Positions 1 through 9,421 of a stretch of 64,000 bases of DNA are shown here, piece by piece (the stretch's first letter is position 1; every line of letters begins with the position of its first letter). The notes beneath the pieces are model-generated. The model saw only the letters and a list, made by a program, of their open reading frames with translations. It searched no databases and was not told the DNA's origin. The DNA comes from CAWEDP01 sp963807925 (GTDB lineage Bacteria; Acidobacteriota; Vicinamibacteria; Vicinamibacterales; CAVVIG01). Position numbers and translations under genes: made by a program. The DNA lies in NCBI GenBank assembly GCA_963807925.1, contig CAWEDP010000002.1, positions 186,001 through 250,000 of the forward strand. The letters are read 5' to 3'.

Positions 1-5
1 GACTC

Positions 6-749
6 ATGAGAGTGCTCGTGATCGACGACGAAGCGCACATCCGAGAGATGATGCGGCTGACGCTCGAGGCGTCAAGGTACGAGGTTGGCGAAGCCGAAAG
101 CGGCGAGGAAGGACTCGAACAGTTCGGTGAGGGGCGCACCTACGATGTAGTGCTCCTCGATCAGAAGATGCCGGGCATCGATGGCCTCGAAACCTTGAGA
201 CGCCTGCTGACACGCGTTCCCGATGCGCGAGTGGTCATGGTCACCGCGTACGCCTCGGTGGAACTGGCGGTCGACGCGATGCGGCTTGGCGCCACGAACT
301 TCCTGCGAAAGCCGATGAGCCCCGACGCGCTTCGCGGCGCCGTCGCGGCGGCGCTCTCCGAGCAACCGGCGCAGCGGCCGGTTCGGCGCCCGGGCCCATC
401 ACTGCAGACACCTGCCATTGAAGCCATCACGCTGAATGGATTTGGGATCGTCGCCGCTCCAACTCCTGGAGCCGCCACCAGCGGCGAGCACACCTTCCGC
501 GTCCGGCATTTCGCGTCCGGCATGGAATCGGTGGTCACCGTGTCAATCGATCCCGAGGCGGTTGCTCGCGTGGCTCGCCTGACTCGCCGAACGCTGCAGC
601 CCGCGGGCGCGTTCTGGCGTGGGCAGGCCGAGCGATTGCTGTCATCGTTCCTCTGGAGCGAAGGCCGCCCGCCCCAGAACGGCCGCCTGACGGTTCACGA
701 CGTCTCGCGGGAGGATCTCGATGTGGCGGCGGCGTGGACATCCGATTGA
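6..749 (+). CDS. Response regulator with unassigned C-terminal domain
   Basis: Two-component response regulator, 247 aa. The N-terminal receiver domain (about residues 1-118) is complete: acidic pair D7/D8, phospho-acceptor D52 in VVLLDQKMPG, T80 and K102 (RKPMS). A low-complexity linker around 120-135 leads to a C-terminal part of about 110 residues that is not a recognisable HTH, GGDEF, HD-GYP or AAA+ output domain. I see no DNA-binding motif, so the output is unknown. The start at base 6 gives the canonical MRVLVIDDE opening. The partner kinase would lie upstream of the window. The bases downstream (750-975) contain no supported gene. Confidence 0.85.
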   Translation: MRVLVIDDEAHIREMMRLTLEASRYEVGEAESGEEGLEQFGEGRTYDVVLLDQKMPGIDGLETLRRLLTRVPDARVVMVTAYASVELAVDAMRLGATNFLRKPMSPDALRGAVAAALSEQPAQRPVRRPGPSLQTPAIEAITLNGFGIVAAPTPGAATSGEHTFRVRHFASGMESVVTVSIDPEAVARVARLTRRTLQPAGAFWRGQAERLLSSFLWSEGRPPQNGRLTVHDVSREDLDVAAAWTSD

Positions 750-975
750 CCGCGAAATCGCCACCGCGATTCCTGAGAACGCGGGTGCAGGCGGCGTCCG
801 ACATTCAAAGCGCGACAGATTCGCAGGAGGTGCGCCCGGATTTCTCGCGCGCGACGACGAGGAGCTGCGTGACGCGTCCAGTCGCGCGAAGTCGACGACC
901 GTGCAGGCCGCCGTGGTGTCCCTCCGCATTCGTGCAGGGCCGGCCCAGACAGCATCGACAGAAGCGACGCCGACG

Positions 976-1314
976 TCAGGGGACGGTCGAATCATCGCGC
1001 CTGTGGTGATCGGTGGTCTCGTCGAGTGGCACGACCTCAATTGGCACATGAGGGACGGCGTGTGAGAACGTTCGCAGCGGTGACCGGCTCCATAACAGGC
1101 TCCACCGAGATCGCGCGCCCTGCCCGAATATCGCCCGTGTGACACCTTCGCGTCGGGCGAACCCGATCAGCCCCTCTGCGGGGTCTTCGGCTTTCACGCG
1201 AACGACTGTCCCGCCGAGCGCCTCTGCCAGGATCACGTTGTGATGCAGCGCGGCAGCCTGGTCGGCCCGAAGCCGCGGCGGTCGCTCCCGTGGCGCTTCG
1301 AGGTATACCGCGCA
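976..1314 (-). pseudogene. kdpD: kdpD remnant (Usp-like domain only)
   Basis: An open frame between two stops reads as the universal-stress-protein segment of a KdpD osmosensitive K+ sensor kinase. It starts near VYLEAPRERPPRLRADQ, then LAEALGGTVVRV, DPAEGLIGFARREGVT and GQGARSRW. KdpD is normally about 900 aa; here the N-terminal KdpD domain, the membrane helices and the kinase domain are all absent, and there is no credible start codon. It is therefore a decayed fragment. It lies beside another remnant (APC permease), which suggests an old K+/permease locus lost by deletion. The family assignment rests on motif memory, not on a search. Confidence 0.6.
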
Positions 1315-1464
1315 CTATCTCGCGCCGAGTGTCCGCGCCACTTCAGCTCGGCTTCGAATGACACGGCGGGCGAGGACACCGGCTCTCATACACACCGTGA
1401 CACGCTCGATTGCGGGTGATGGCCCATCGGTTCGTGGCAACGGCAGGTCTTCGTTGCGCATCGC

Positions 1465-1652
1465 GCTCCGAGCGGTCAGGATATGGAAGCTGTCTCAAAC
1501 GGGGTCCCCGCGTTTCGTCCTCCCGAGGCGAAGAACGCGTCGCAGACGCTCGTCGCCATGGCGACGCGTGCAATCGTCATGTTCACGGGCATCACATTCC
1601 TGGCACATCTCTACTCGGTGGTGCCAAGCGCCTCCGAATCCGGCGTGTCGCA
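1465..1652 (+). pseudogene. APC-family amino acid permease remnant, 5' part (left of IS)
   Basis: The frame around 1465-1652 reads MEAVSNGVPAFRPPE, KNASQTLVAMATRA and ITFLAHLYSVVPS, typical of the middle of a large APC-superfamily permease. Upstream of about 1465 the similarity fades into unrelated sequence, so the N-terminal half is missing. The fragment runs directly into the IS21 element. When the element and one copy of the 7-bp repeat are removed, the frame continues with no shift into the fragment at 4749, giving VSQLGRAIFGG across the junction. Confidence 0.6.
1646..1652. repeat. Target-site duplication, left copy (TGTCGCA)
   Basis: Seven bases, TGTCGCA, directly before the left end of the IS21 element. 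They are repeated exactly at 4742-4748 directly after the right end. IS21-family elements duplicate 4-8 bp of target, so this fits a simple insertion. Confidence 0.85.
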
Positions 1653-1687
1653 TGTCGCCGCTCACGTAAAACCGCGTAAATCTGGAC
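1653..1687. repeat. IS21 left terminal inverted repeat
   Basis: Starts TGTC, as is usual for IS21-family ends, and matches the reverse complement of 4707-4741 at 29 of 35 positions. The longest identical block is the 19-base AAACCGCGTAAATCTGGAC. Confidence 0.85.
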
Positions 1688-1719
1688 CGACGCTGGGCGG
1701 CCTGTCATGAAGCCTGGGT

Positions 1720-2514
1720 TCACGACTTCGGCTTCGGCGACTTTTGGGCGTGCCTGGCCTTCTGCGCCTGCTCGGCTTCCCGCTTGCGATAGGACTCCCC
1801 TTCGATCGTGACGATCTCGGCGTGATGCGTGAGCCGATCGATCAAGGCGACGGCGCAGGCGGCGTTCGGGAAGACCGTGTCCCATTGCTTGAAGGCTAAG
1901 TTCGTAGTGATGACCAGGGATTTCTCCTCGTAGCGACGGCTCACGACTTGGAAGAGCAGATCGGCGGCGTGCGCGTCATAAGCCAGATAGCCGACCTCGT
2001 CGATGGCGAGCAGGCTGGGGCGGAGGTAGGTGCGCAGGCGCCGCTGGAGCGCGCGTGCCGTGTCTTGGCTGGTCAGGTCGAGGATCAGATCGGCGGCCGT
2101 GACGAGGCGCGCGGAGTGGCCGGCGAGGATCGCCTGGTGGACGAGATTCTTGGCGAGCAGCGTTTTGCCCAGCCCGTGGGCCGCGACGATGATGACGTTT
2201 TCCCGTTGGGCCAGGAAGTCGAGCGTGAAGACGCGCTCGACGGTCGGGCGATGGATCTGCGTCGGCCACGTCCATTCGAAATCGGCCAGGGCTTTGAAGC
2301 GGCCGAGCCGAGCGTCGTGGAGCCGGCGCTCGACGCGCTGATGCAGGCGCGCCGTCAGCTCCGCCTGCGCGAGCTGTTCGAGGAGCACGACGGGGCTCCA
2401 GCGCTTCTGCGTGGCGCGCGCGATCAGATCGTTGAGTTCAGCGGCCGTGTGGCCGAGCCCCAGCTGGCGCAGGTGGTCACTCAGCGTCGTCGGGATCGGG
2501 TCGGGTGAGGGCAT
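1720..2514 (-). CDS. istB: IS21-family helper ATPase IstB
   Basis: 264-aa AAA+ ATPase that assists IstA in target selection and strand transfer. After an N-terminal helical region (about 1-90) come a Walker A-type loop (HGLGKTLLA), the Walker B motif LLAIDEVGYL, and the sensor-1 region VITTNLAF. Length and motif order are those of IstB. The Walker A begins AAHGLGKT, so the usual first glycine is alanine. The start ATG at 2514 was chosen because it gives the family N-terminus; the open frame extends further upstream without similarity. It overlaps the end of istA by 38 bases, the usual IS21 arrangement and consistent with translational coupling. Confidence 0.92.
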   Translation of the reverse strand: MPSPDPIPTTLSDHLRQLGLGHTAAELNDLIARATQKRWSPVVLLEQLAQAELTARLHQRVERRLHDARLGRFKALADFEWTWPTQIHRPTVERVFTLDFLAQRENVIIVAAHGLGKTLLAKNLVHQAILAGHSARLVTAADLILDLTSQDTARALQRRLRTYLRPSLLAIDEVGYLAYDAHAADLLFQVVSRRYEEKSLVITTNLAFKQWDTVFPNAACAVALIDRLTHHAEIVTIEGESYRKREAEQAQKARHAQKSPKPKS

Positions 2515-3977
2515 CGTAGCTCTCCAGGCGATGAGGCGTGACGTCGAGCGTGCGCACGCCGGGATGGTCCGGCAGCACGAGGCGGATCGGCGGCGGTTGT
2601 CGCCGTTGCCGGCGCCGTTGTTCGAGCACGTGCGCGATCGTGCCGGCACCCAGCGCGTCAGTCCTGAGCGCCTGGGTCACGGCTGCGGCGAGCTCCTGCG
2701 GGCCGTAGTCGTCGAGGAGTCCGAGGAGCCGCGCGGTGTGGACCCGGAGCGATTCCCCCCGCGCCGCCAGGCGCTCGAAGAGCGTCGCGACGACGGGGAC
2801 GGCGAGGCGGAGGCGGTCACGCGCGCTCGAGGGATTGGCGTGTCGGGTCGCCGCGATGAGGCCGGCCAGATGCGCCTCGTCCTCGATCGTCTGCCCGGTG
2901 TCGTAACTGCGGGCGTGCCGCGCGATCTCCTCCGTGCCCGCGATCACGCGGACGGTCGTGGCACTCGCGAGCAGCGTCACGAGGCGACGCACGTACGTGT
3001 GGGGAATCGAGTAGTGATTTCGATCGAAGCGCACATACGGGGTTTTGCCGGACGTGACGGTCCGCATCACGTCGGTCTCGAAGGGATGTGCCGGCAGCGG
3101 CAAGAGCCGCTGCTGCTCCTCGGCGAAGACGTCCGCCACGCTCCGATCGCGTTGCTCGGGATGGGGCCGCTGGTGCGCGATGTCCTCGCGCCAGCGGCGG
3201 AATTGCGCGTTCAGGTCGTCGACATCCGCGAAGGTGCGGGCCGCAAAGAACGCCTGGCGCAGGTAGTGAATCTGTCGCTCGATCTTGCCCTTCTCATTGG
3301 CGCGGTACGGAGTGCACGGCCGCGGGGCGAAGTGATAGTGCCCGGCGAGCTCGAGCAAGCGGGGGTGAAAGCGAATCGCGGTGCCGGCCCGTTCCAGGAC
3401 GGCGCTGCGAAGGTTATCGTAGACCAGGGTGCGCGCGACGCCACGAAACGCGTCAAAGGCCTCGACGTGGCCGCGCAGGAAACTCTCGAGCGTCTGGTCG
3501 AGGGTGAAGAGGGCAAAGAGGGCGCGCGAGTACCGACAGCACCATCACGAAGCCGGAAAGCGGTCGGACACCGCGCCCGATCCGGATGGACCCGAAAGCG
3601 CCCCAGTCAATCTGGGCCTCTTCAGCCATCAGCGTCGTCAAGCGGCGATAAACAAGGGGCGGCGTGGCCGGGCGGATCGTCCGCACGATCCGCCGCAGTT
3701 GCACGACCGATCCGATGTAGCCGCGGGGGCGCACCATCTCGAAGAGCCGGGTGGCGCGCAGCCGCGGATATTGCGCCAACGTGTCGTGGATGAACGGCAG
3801 ATACGGATCCAGCGCACTCGCTCGGCAGGTGCCGCGTCGGACGGTCCGGGTATCGTGCGCGATCGCCGCGCCCACGGTGTCATGGTGGACGCCGAGGGCC
3901 GCGGCGATGGTGCCGACCTTCCAGTGCTCGCCGTAATAGAGCCGACGAATCTCGGCGTGCTGCTCGGGCGTGATCAT
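2477..3977 (-). pseudogene. istA: IS21-family transposase IstA, frameshifted
   Basis: DDE transposase of the IS21 element. The N-terminal part (MITPEQHAEIRRLYY) has a helix-turn-helix (IAAALGVHHDTVGAAI), then IDWGAFG with the first catalytic Asp of the rve-type core. The frame breaks at 3534. After it the correct sequence continues as YSRALFALFTLDQTLESF, VYDNLRSAV and the C-terminal NHYSIPHTYV. Removing one base in the minus-strand GTCGGTACTC (giving GTCGTACTC) restores a single 499-aa protein, the normal IstA size. The ATG at 3977 gives the family start. The break may be a sequencing artefact, because three other genes here are broken in the same sequence context. Confidence 0.88.
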
Positions 3978-4368
3978 GGCGCGTCTCCGGGGACACGCGA
4001 CGGATCCGCCAGGGCGGTGGAAGGAGCCCGGCGCTTTCCCGGCCACAGACCATGCAGCGCAACGCACCTGCCAGAGGCGCGGTCGGCACCCGATCCGTCG
4101 TCGTGTCCGCAGGCAGTGTGTCAATCGACGCCACAGGGCGGGAAGTCTGATCCCTCACGCGGGCGCGGTACGCGCGCTGATGATCACGATGATCGAGGCG
4201 CCCCTCAGGACTGCGCCGATGGCGCTGGCGCGCGGCGCGGACGCAGGCGTGCCGGGCCGCCAGACGACACGCCGGTGAGCAATACGCGTGGCCGCGATCG
4301 CAGGACGCGCAGATCGCGAAGAGACCATTGCAGCGACGACACACTTTCTGGCGAAGCGGCGTGTCCAC
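3880..4368 (-). CDS. IS21-associated zinc-ribbon accessory protein
   Basis: Open frame upstream of istA on the same strand, overlapping its start by about 98 bases in another frame. The first about 110 residues look like a real protein: cysteine pairs VCRRCNGLF, CASCDRGHAYCSPACR, then a basic segment (RQRHRRSPEGRLDHRDHQRAYRARV). Proteins of this pattern occur beside IS21-like transposases in several phyla, to my recollection, but no function is known to me. Four or more cysteines suggest zinc binding and possibly nucleic-acid contact. The last about 50 residues may be out-of-frame with any true product. The GTG start at 4368 has no strong ribosome-binding site. Confidence 0.55.
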   Translation of the reverse strand: MDTPLRQKVCRRCNGLFAICASCDRGHAYCSPACRLAARHACVRAARQRHRRSPEGRLDHRDHQRAYRARVRDQTSRPVASIDTLPADTTTDRVPTAPLAGALRCMVCGRESAGLLPPPWRIRRVSPETRHDHARAARRDSSALLRRALEGRHHRRGPRRPP

Positions 4369-4706
4369 GACGTCGGAGCGGCAGCCCGCTTCGACTGGAC
4401 ACGGCTCGCAAACCGTGGCACAAGAGAGACGACCGGATCGGTCCGTCGGAGCATCGAGACGGTCACCCGAGGGTCTGGAGGTCCAAGCTCCAGGCCCTCA
4501 CCTTCAACCGCCGCGGCTGTCAGCTTACGCGAGCCGCCCGTACTGGCTCAACGAAGAGGCTGTGGACGCTGCCGCAGCCGTGGACGCACAGAACGCGCCC
4601 ACCGCTGCTTGGAAATCTCGCTGAAGAACGCGAGATTCCCACGAGCGCCCACAGCCATCCTCTTTTTTTTCTGAAGAGAAGAACGAAGAACCCTACGACG
4701 ACGAAA

Positions 4707-4741
4707 GTCCAGATTTACGCGGTTTCAGGTGAGTGCTGACA
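4707..4741. repeat. IS21 right terminal inverted repeat
   Basis: Reverse complement of the left end with 6 mismatches in 35; ends in ...GACA so that both ends of the element begin TGTC read inward. Confidence 0.85.
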
Positions 4742-4748
4742 TGTCGCA
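4742..4748. repeat. Target-site duplication, right copy (TGTCGCA)
   Basis: Exact copy of 1646-1652, immediately outside the right end of the IS21 element. Confidence 0.85.
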
Positions 4749-4951
4749 GCTTGGACGCGCGATCTTCGGCGGCCAGAGCTGGATCTAACTGCGTCGTGCA
4801 GGCTGCGACGACGCTCATCCTGGTGCTCGCGGCGAACACGGCATCCGCTGATTTTCCGCGCCTGGCGTCCATCGTTTCGCGCGACGGCTACCCACCACGC
4901 CAATTCGTTACCCGGAGGAGGCGGGCGACCGCCCGCTTGTGCGCCTCGTGA
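4749..4951 (+). pseudogene. APC-family amino acid permease remnant, 3' part (right of IS)
   Basis: Continues the permease remnant interrupted by the IS. In the rejoined frame it reads LGRAIFGGQSWI, a TAA stop where family members have Tyr, then CVVQAATTLILVLAANT, ADFPRLASIVSRDGY and PPRQF, a highly typical APC permease segment. After PPRQF the frame is lost again (the expected GDR motif appears in another frame). Nothing of the C-terminal half remains. The gene was already dead or died in several steps: deletion, nonsense mutation, and IS insertion. Confidence 0.65.
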
Positions 4952-4993
4952 TTTCAGAGTTGCACTCGATTTCTCGGGGCCGCCAGGTGCTCA

Positions 4994-5989
4994 ATGGACA
5001 TTGATAGTGACGCTGGCTCGCCTGTCGCCGTCGTGTCCGCAGAAGGTGCGTTTCTCGACAGGATTCTCGACGAAGAGCACGCGAGGGCGAATCGAGGGTT
5101 GAGTCGCACGGCGTACGGTCGATTTGACGCGGCCCAGATGAAGACCGCCTGGGGACGCAGTCATCAGCGACGGTTCGCGCTCACAAACGGTGACGCGGTG
5201 CTCGCGAGCGCGACGCAATATCAGTTGACGGGCGCGCTCGATCAACGATCGGTGCGCATCTGCGGTATTGGTTCAGTGTTCGCTCACGCCGGGCATGGGT
5301 GCAGTAGCGATGCGGGGGCTCTGGTCGAGCGGCTGCTCCATGACGCTGCGCAGGGCGGAGCGGACATGGCCGTCCTCTTGTGCGACATGGACTTGGCGTG
5401 GTGCGACCGGGTGGGATTCGAGAGAGTCGTGATGACCGACGTCGAAGTCGGCATCGCCCAATCGCCCTGTCACGGCGCCCCGATGACGCTCGTTCGCGGC
5501 GGGGAAGAGCGAGACCTGGCGGCGATCGCTGCGATGGGGGAGAGTCGCGCGGCCCCGTTTCGGTTCCACCTCGATCGTGAGGTCGACTTCGTGCGGTACA
5601 CAATCACGAAGAAGCGATTGCTCGCGGGGCTCGGGCCGTCGGGGTCGCGCCAATTGCACTTCTTCATCGCTGAAGAAGGCATCACCGCGGCGGCGTATGC
5701 GGTCGTCAGCGTCGAAGGCGGCAGGTGGACCATCGAGGAATGCGGCGATCGCGATCCGTCGGGCGCGCGCGTCGGCGCGATCCTGCAGGGTCTAATCGCA
5801 CGCGAACCGATCGAGCGTCGCCCTGTCATTCGAGGCTGGCTGCCTCCGGGGTTCGCCCCTCCACAGGTCACGATTCTGTCCGCACAGGCGTCTGCCGAGG
5901 TGGTGATGGTCCGCTCGCTCCGGTCGACTACGACGTCCCTGCGACTCACTGGAGACGACGTGCTGCTGTGGCACGGCGATGCCACCTGA
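4994..5989 (+). CDS. GNAT family N-acetyltransferase
   Basis: 331-aa protein with an acetyl-CoA-dependent N-acetyltransferase fold. The N-terminal half has the GNAT core: a beta-strand ICGIGSVFAHAGHG followed by an alpha-helix (ALVERLLHDAAQGGADMAVL) and a strand ending near DRVGFERV, the usual position of the GNAT C-terminal Tyr/Phe. The R/Q-x-x-G-x-G/A acetyl-CoA loop is degenerate (HGCSSDAGA). The C-terminal half (about 165-331) resembles the second half of longer Eis- or acetyltransf_9-like proteins. The substrate is unknown. A GC hairpin follows at 5994-6019. The start ATG at 4994 has only a weak upstream AGGTG. Confidence 0.7.
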   Translation: MDIDSDAGSPVAVVSAEGAFLDRILDEEHARANRGLSRTAYGRFDAAQMKTAWGRSHQRRFALTNGDAVLASATQYQLTGALDQRSVRICGIGSVFAHAGHGCSSDAGALVERLLHDAAQGGADMAVLLCDMDLAWCDRVGFERVVMTDVEVGIAQSPCHGAPMTLVRGGEERDLAAIAAMGESRAAPFRFHLDREVDFVRYTITKKRLLAGLGPSGSRQLHFFIAEEGITAAAYAVVSVEGGRWTIEECGDRDPSGARVGAILQGLIAREPIERRPVIRGWLPPGFAPPQVTILSAQASAEVVMVRSLRSTTTSLRLTGDDVLLWHGDAT

Positions 5990-5993
5990 TTGT

Positions 5994-6019
5994 GCCCCGG
6001 CTCGCGGCCGAGCCGGGGC
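5994..6019. terminator. Bidirectional hairpin between convergent genes
   Basis: Perfect 11-bp stem GCCCCGGCTCG / CGAGCCGGGGC with a 4-base loop, between the stop of the + strand acetyltransferase (5989) and the end of the minus-strand secreted protein (6036). There is no clear T tract, so termination efficiency is uncertain. Confidence 0.6.
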
Positions 6020-6035
6020 GTCAGTCGCGCTGCGG

Positions 6036-6743
6036 TTAGGGCGTGAAGAGGCCTTTGTTCGCGCTTCGCGCTTTTTCGGCGGCGGCGCGAGCATCGTCTC
6101 GTTCCTTCTTCTGTCTCGCGATTTCCCGTTGCGGCGCTTCCCGTTCATCGAGCCGCAGAGCCTGGATCGCGCCTTTCCTCGAAAGATCCGCAACGGCGAG
6201 GTCCGTCACGATCAGTCGAAAGGCTTCGCGGTACGACGATGTTCGATAGAGCACGACCGCGTGTTCCGCATCTCGCCAGCGCGCAACTGGCGACCCCGAT
6301 TCAATTTCCATCTGTGACTGTACTCGGACCGGGCCCCGCGGTGGTGTGGCGCTGGGTTTGACGTTCGGTCCGTAGACGGCGGAAATCGCCTCGATCATGT
6401 CGGCGTCGGTCATGCCCTCGGTCCTGTCGTGACCGTAGTCGACCGCGATCCGGAACAGATGATTGTTGTAGAAGCTGAAGAGGACCTGTTCGACCGGATC
6501 CGTGGAGTCCGAATTCGATCCGGGCGTCCAGCGCGAGGGTCTCCACGCCAGGTCCTGCAAGAGGACCGGACGCTGATGGACGATTGTCGCTTCCGACGCG
6601 GCGACACCTGTCAGCGCCGAGACGGCGGCAACGTCAGTACCGAGGTCGAATGTGCGGTATCGCGAGAGATCTTGCGCCTCGAGCCTGTTGCTCACGATCG
6701 TCATCGCGAAAGCGCAGGCCACCAGGGTACGGGCAGTCATCAT
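6036..6743 (-). CDS. Secreted hypothetical protein with C-terminal coiled coil
   Basis: 235 aa. A signal peptide (residues 1-23, cleavage near RLEAQ) is followed by a globular region (about 25-190) with the stretch DPVEQVLFSFYNNHLFRI and TDADMIEAISAVYG, then a charged, probably coiled-coil tail rich in Arg/Lys/Glu/Ala (EIARQKKERDDARAAAEKA). I do not recognise a named family. A broken relative of the central part (DPVQQIAFSLYNDQLFRL) lies at 28227-28373, so the family has, or had, more than one copy in this genome. It probably acts in the periplasm. It is transcribed convergently toward the acetyltransferase gene. Confidence 0.7.
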   Translation of the reverse strand: MMTARTLVACAFAMTIVSNRLEAQDLSRYRTFDLGTDVAAVSALTGVAASEATIVHQRPVLLQDLAWRPSRWTPGSNSDSTDPVEQVLFSFYNNHLFRIAVDYGHDRTEGMTDADMIEAISAVYGPNVKPSATPPRGPVRVQSQMEIESGSPVARWRDAEHAVVLYRTSSYREAFRLIVTDLAVADLSRKGAIQALRLDEREAPQREIARQKKERDDARAAAEKARSANKGLFTP

Positions 6744-6855
6744 GCGGACCTCTTTCCATCTCTCTGTTGCTGAACCTACGTGCCGGCGCGCGGGTCGCCG
6801 CGATCAGTGCCTTCGACCGGTGGCGTGAATCACCTCTGACGCCGTGGGAGGTTGA

Positions 6856-7029
6856 ACAGCGAATCATGCCACTCCGGTCGTCGGACTCGCCGGCGAGTTC
6901 GACGCTCGATGGGCTGCCTGGGTCGCTCGAGGACGCGTTCATGAGCGGCTCGTGCGGCGCAAGTTCGTCCTGTCGGCTGGCGTGCTCGCAGCGGCAGCCG
7001 CTGTCGCCTATGCAGTCCTGCACTTGTAA
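6856..7029 (+). CDS. Possible small membrane-anchored protein or gene fragment
   Basis: A 57-codon frame between a TGA (6853) and a TAA (7027) without an ATG. It reads FDARWAAWVARGRVHERLVRRKFVL and ends in a hydrophobic helix (SAGVLAAAAAVAYAVLHL). The basic segment before a single C-terminal membrane helix looks protein-like, and a GTG is available internally at RLV. It may be the 3' end of a decayed gene or a small tail-anchored protein. A strong hairpin follows 5 bases after the stop, which supports a real 3' end. The rest of 6744-7110 shows nothing else. Confidence 0.3.
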   Translation, partial: TANHATPVVGLAGEFDARWAAWVARGRVHERLVRRKFVLSAGVLAAAAAVAYAVLHL

Positions 7030-7034
7030 CGAAT

Positions 7035-7066
7035 GAGGCCCGGCCGTCACGGATCGGCCGGGCCTC
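7035..7066. terminator. Hairpin terminator downstream of groEL
   Basis: Perfect 12-bp stem GAGGCCCGGCCG / CGGCCGGGCCTC with an 8-base loop, 45 bases beyond the groEL stop (minus strand) and 5 bases beyond the small + strand frame. It can serve both strands. No T tract is evident. Confidence 0.65.
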
Positions 7067-7110
7067 GGGTGCCTCATCTCGAGCCTTCTGCCCGTATCTC
7101 CGGGCGTGCG

Positions 7111-8733
<1,623 letters not shown>

Positions 8734-8771
8734 TGCTTTTGTCTCCCATGCGCAAGTCTCATGGACCTGCG

Positions 8772-9092
8772 CTACTTCCTCTTCTTGGTCTCGTGCTTGG
8801 TCCTGCCTTCGACGATCGCCAACACTTCGTCCTCTTTCATGATGAGGTATTCCTCGCCATCGAGCTTGATCTCCTGGCCGGAATACTTACCGAAGAGGAT
8901 CGTGTCGCCGGCTGTGACGTCCAAGGGGACGCGCTTGCCATCGTCCTTGGTCTTGCCGCTTCCGGCCGCGATGACTTTGCCCTGCTGGGGTTTTTCCTTC
9001 GCCGTGTCGGGAATGATGATTCCCCCGACTTTCTGTTCGCCTTCTTCAAGGCGCCGGATGATGAGGCGGTCGTGGAGCGGTCTGATATTCAT
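8772..9092 (-). CDS. groES: Co-chaperonin GroES (Hsp10)
   Basis: 106 aa; the lid of the GroEL cage. Opens MNIRPLHDRLIIRRLEE, has the mobile-loop region KVGGIIIPDTAKEKPQQG and the C-terminal strand GEEYLIMKEDEVLAIVE. It is about 10 residues longer than the common form because of a basic tail (EGRTKHETKKRK). First gene of the groES-groEL operon. Confidence 0.97.
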   Translation of the reverse strand: MNIRPLHDRLIIRRLEEGEQKVGGIIIPDTAKEKPQQGKVIAAGSGKTKDDGKRVPLDVTAGDTILFGKYSGQEIKLDGEEYLIMKEDEVLAIVEGRTKHETKKRK

Positions 9093-9421
9093 GGATCTCG
9101 ACTCCAGATTGACGTGAATGCGCGCTTGACTCGACGTGTCGGGCGATGAACGTGCGAGCGGAATGCCTCACGCGTGCGACGGCCAACGGGGCCAGTCGGC
9201 GCGCCCTCCGATATGACTCGGGCCTGCTCGACCCCAGTGCATTGTTATGGGAATGACCGGGCGCAGTGTGTGCACAATTGAACAGGAGCGCCCACACGGA
9301 TCGCGACCACGGGATAAGGACGTAGATCGTCCGACCCGGCAAGCGGGGAGGGGGCGGGGTCAACCAAGAGGACTGGTCGCGCACTGTGTTGGATCAGCGG
9401 CGAATTCGCGGCAATCGCTTC
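9093..9421. other. Intergenic region upstream of groES, no gene seen
   Basis: About 330 bases between groES and the convergent-side small gene. It must hold the groESL promoter (minus strand), but I could not identify a convincing -35/-10 pair, CIRCE element or heat-shock promoter. A short GTGTGCAC-type palindrome lies near 9270-9280 with no assignable role. Confidence 0.4.

Larger units (their letters stand above)
1653..4741 (-). mobile_element. IS21-family insertion sequence (about 3.09 kb)
   Basis: A complete element with both ends visible. The ends start TGTC and form an imperfect 35-bp inverted repeat (1653-1687 and 4707-4741, 29 of 35 matching), sharing the core AAACCGCGTAAATCTGGAC. 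A perfect 7-bp direct repeat flanks it. On the minus strand it carries a small zinc-ribbon ORF, the transposase istA and the helper ATPase istB. It has split an APC permease remnant. istA is frameshifted in this sequence by one extra base, so the element is either inactive or mis-sequenced. The right-hand 340 bp (about 4370-4706) hold no gene I can support. Confidence 0.92.

Noticed and set aside
3528..3540. Programmed frameshifting in istA
   Set aside because: The site has no slippery A/T run, and the same GAGTACC insertion occurs in three unrelated genes, so a common sequence-level cause is more likely.
2411..4739. Long + strand frames across the IS21 element
   Set aside because: Antisense shadows of istA and istB; the minus-strand frames have the transposase motifs and the terminal repeats fit that reading.
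9093..9421. CIRCE or heat-shock promoter upstream of groESL
   Set aside because: No inverted repeat TTAGCACTC-N9-GAGTGCTAA or convincing sigma32-type boxes found.
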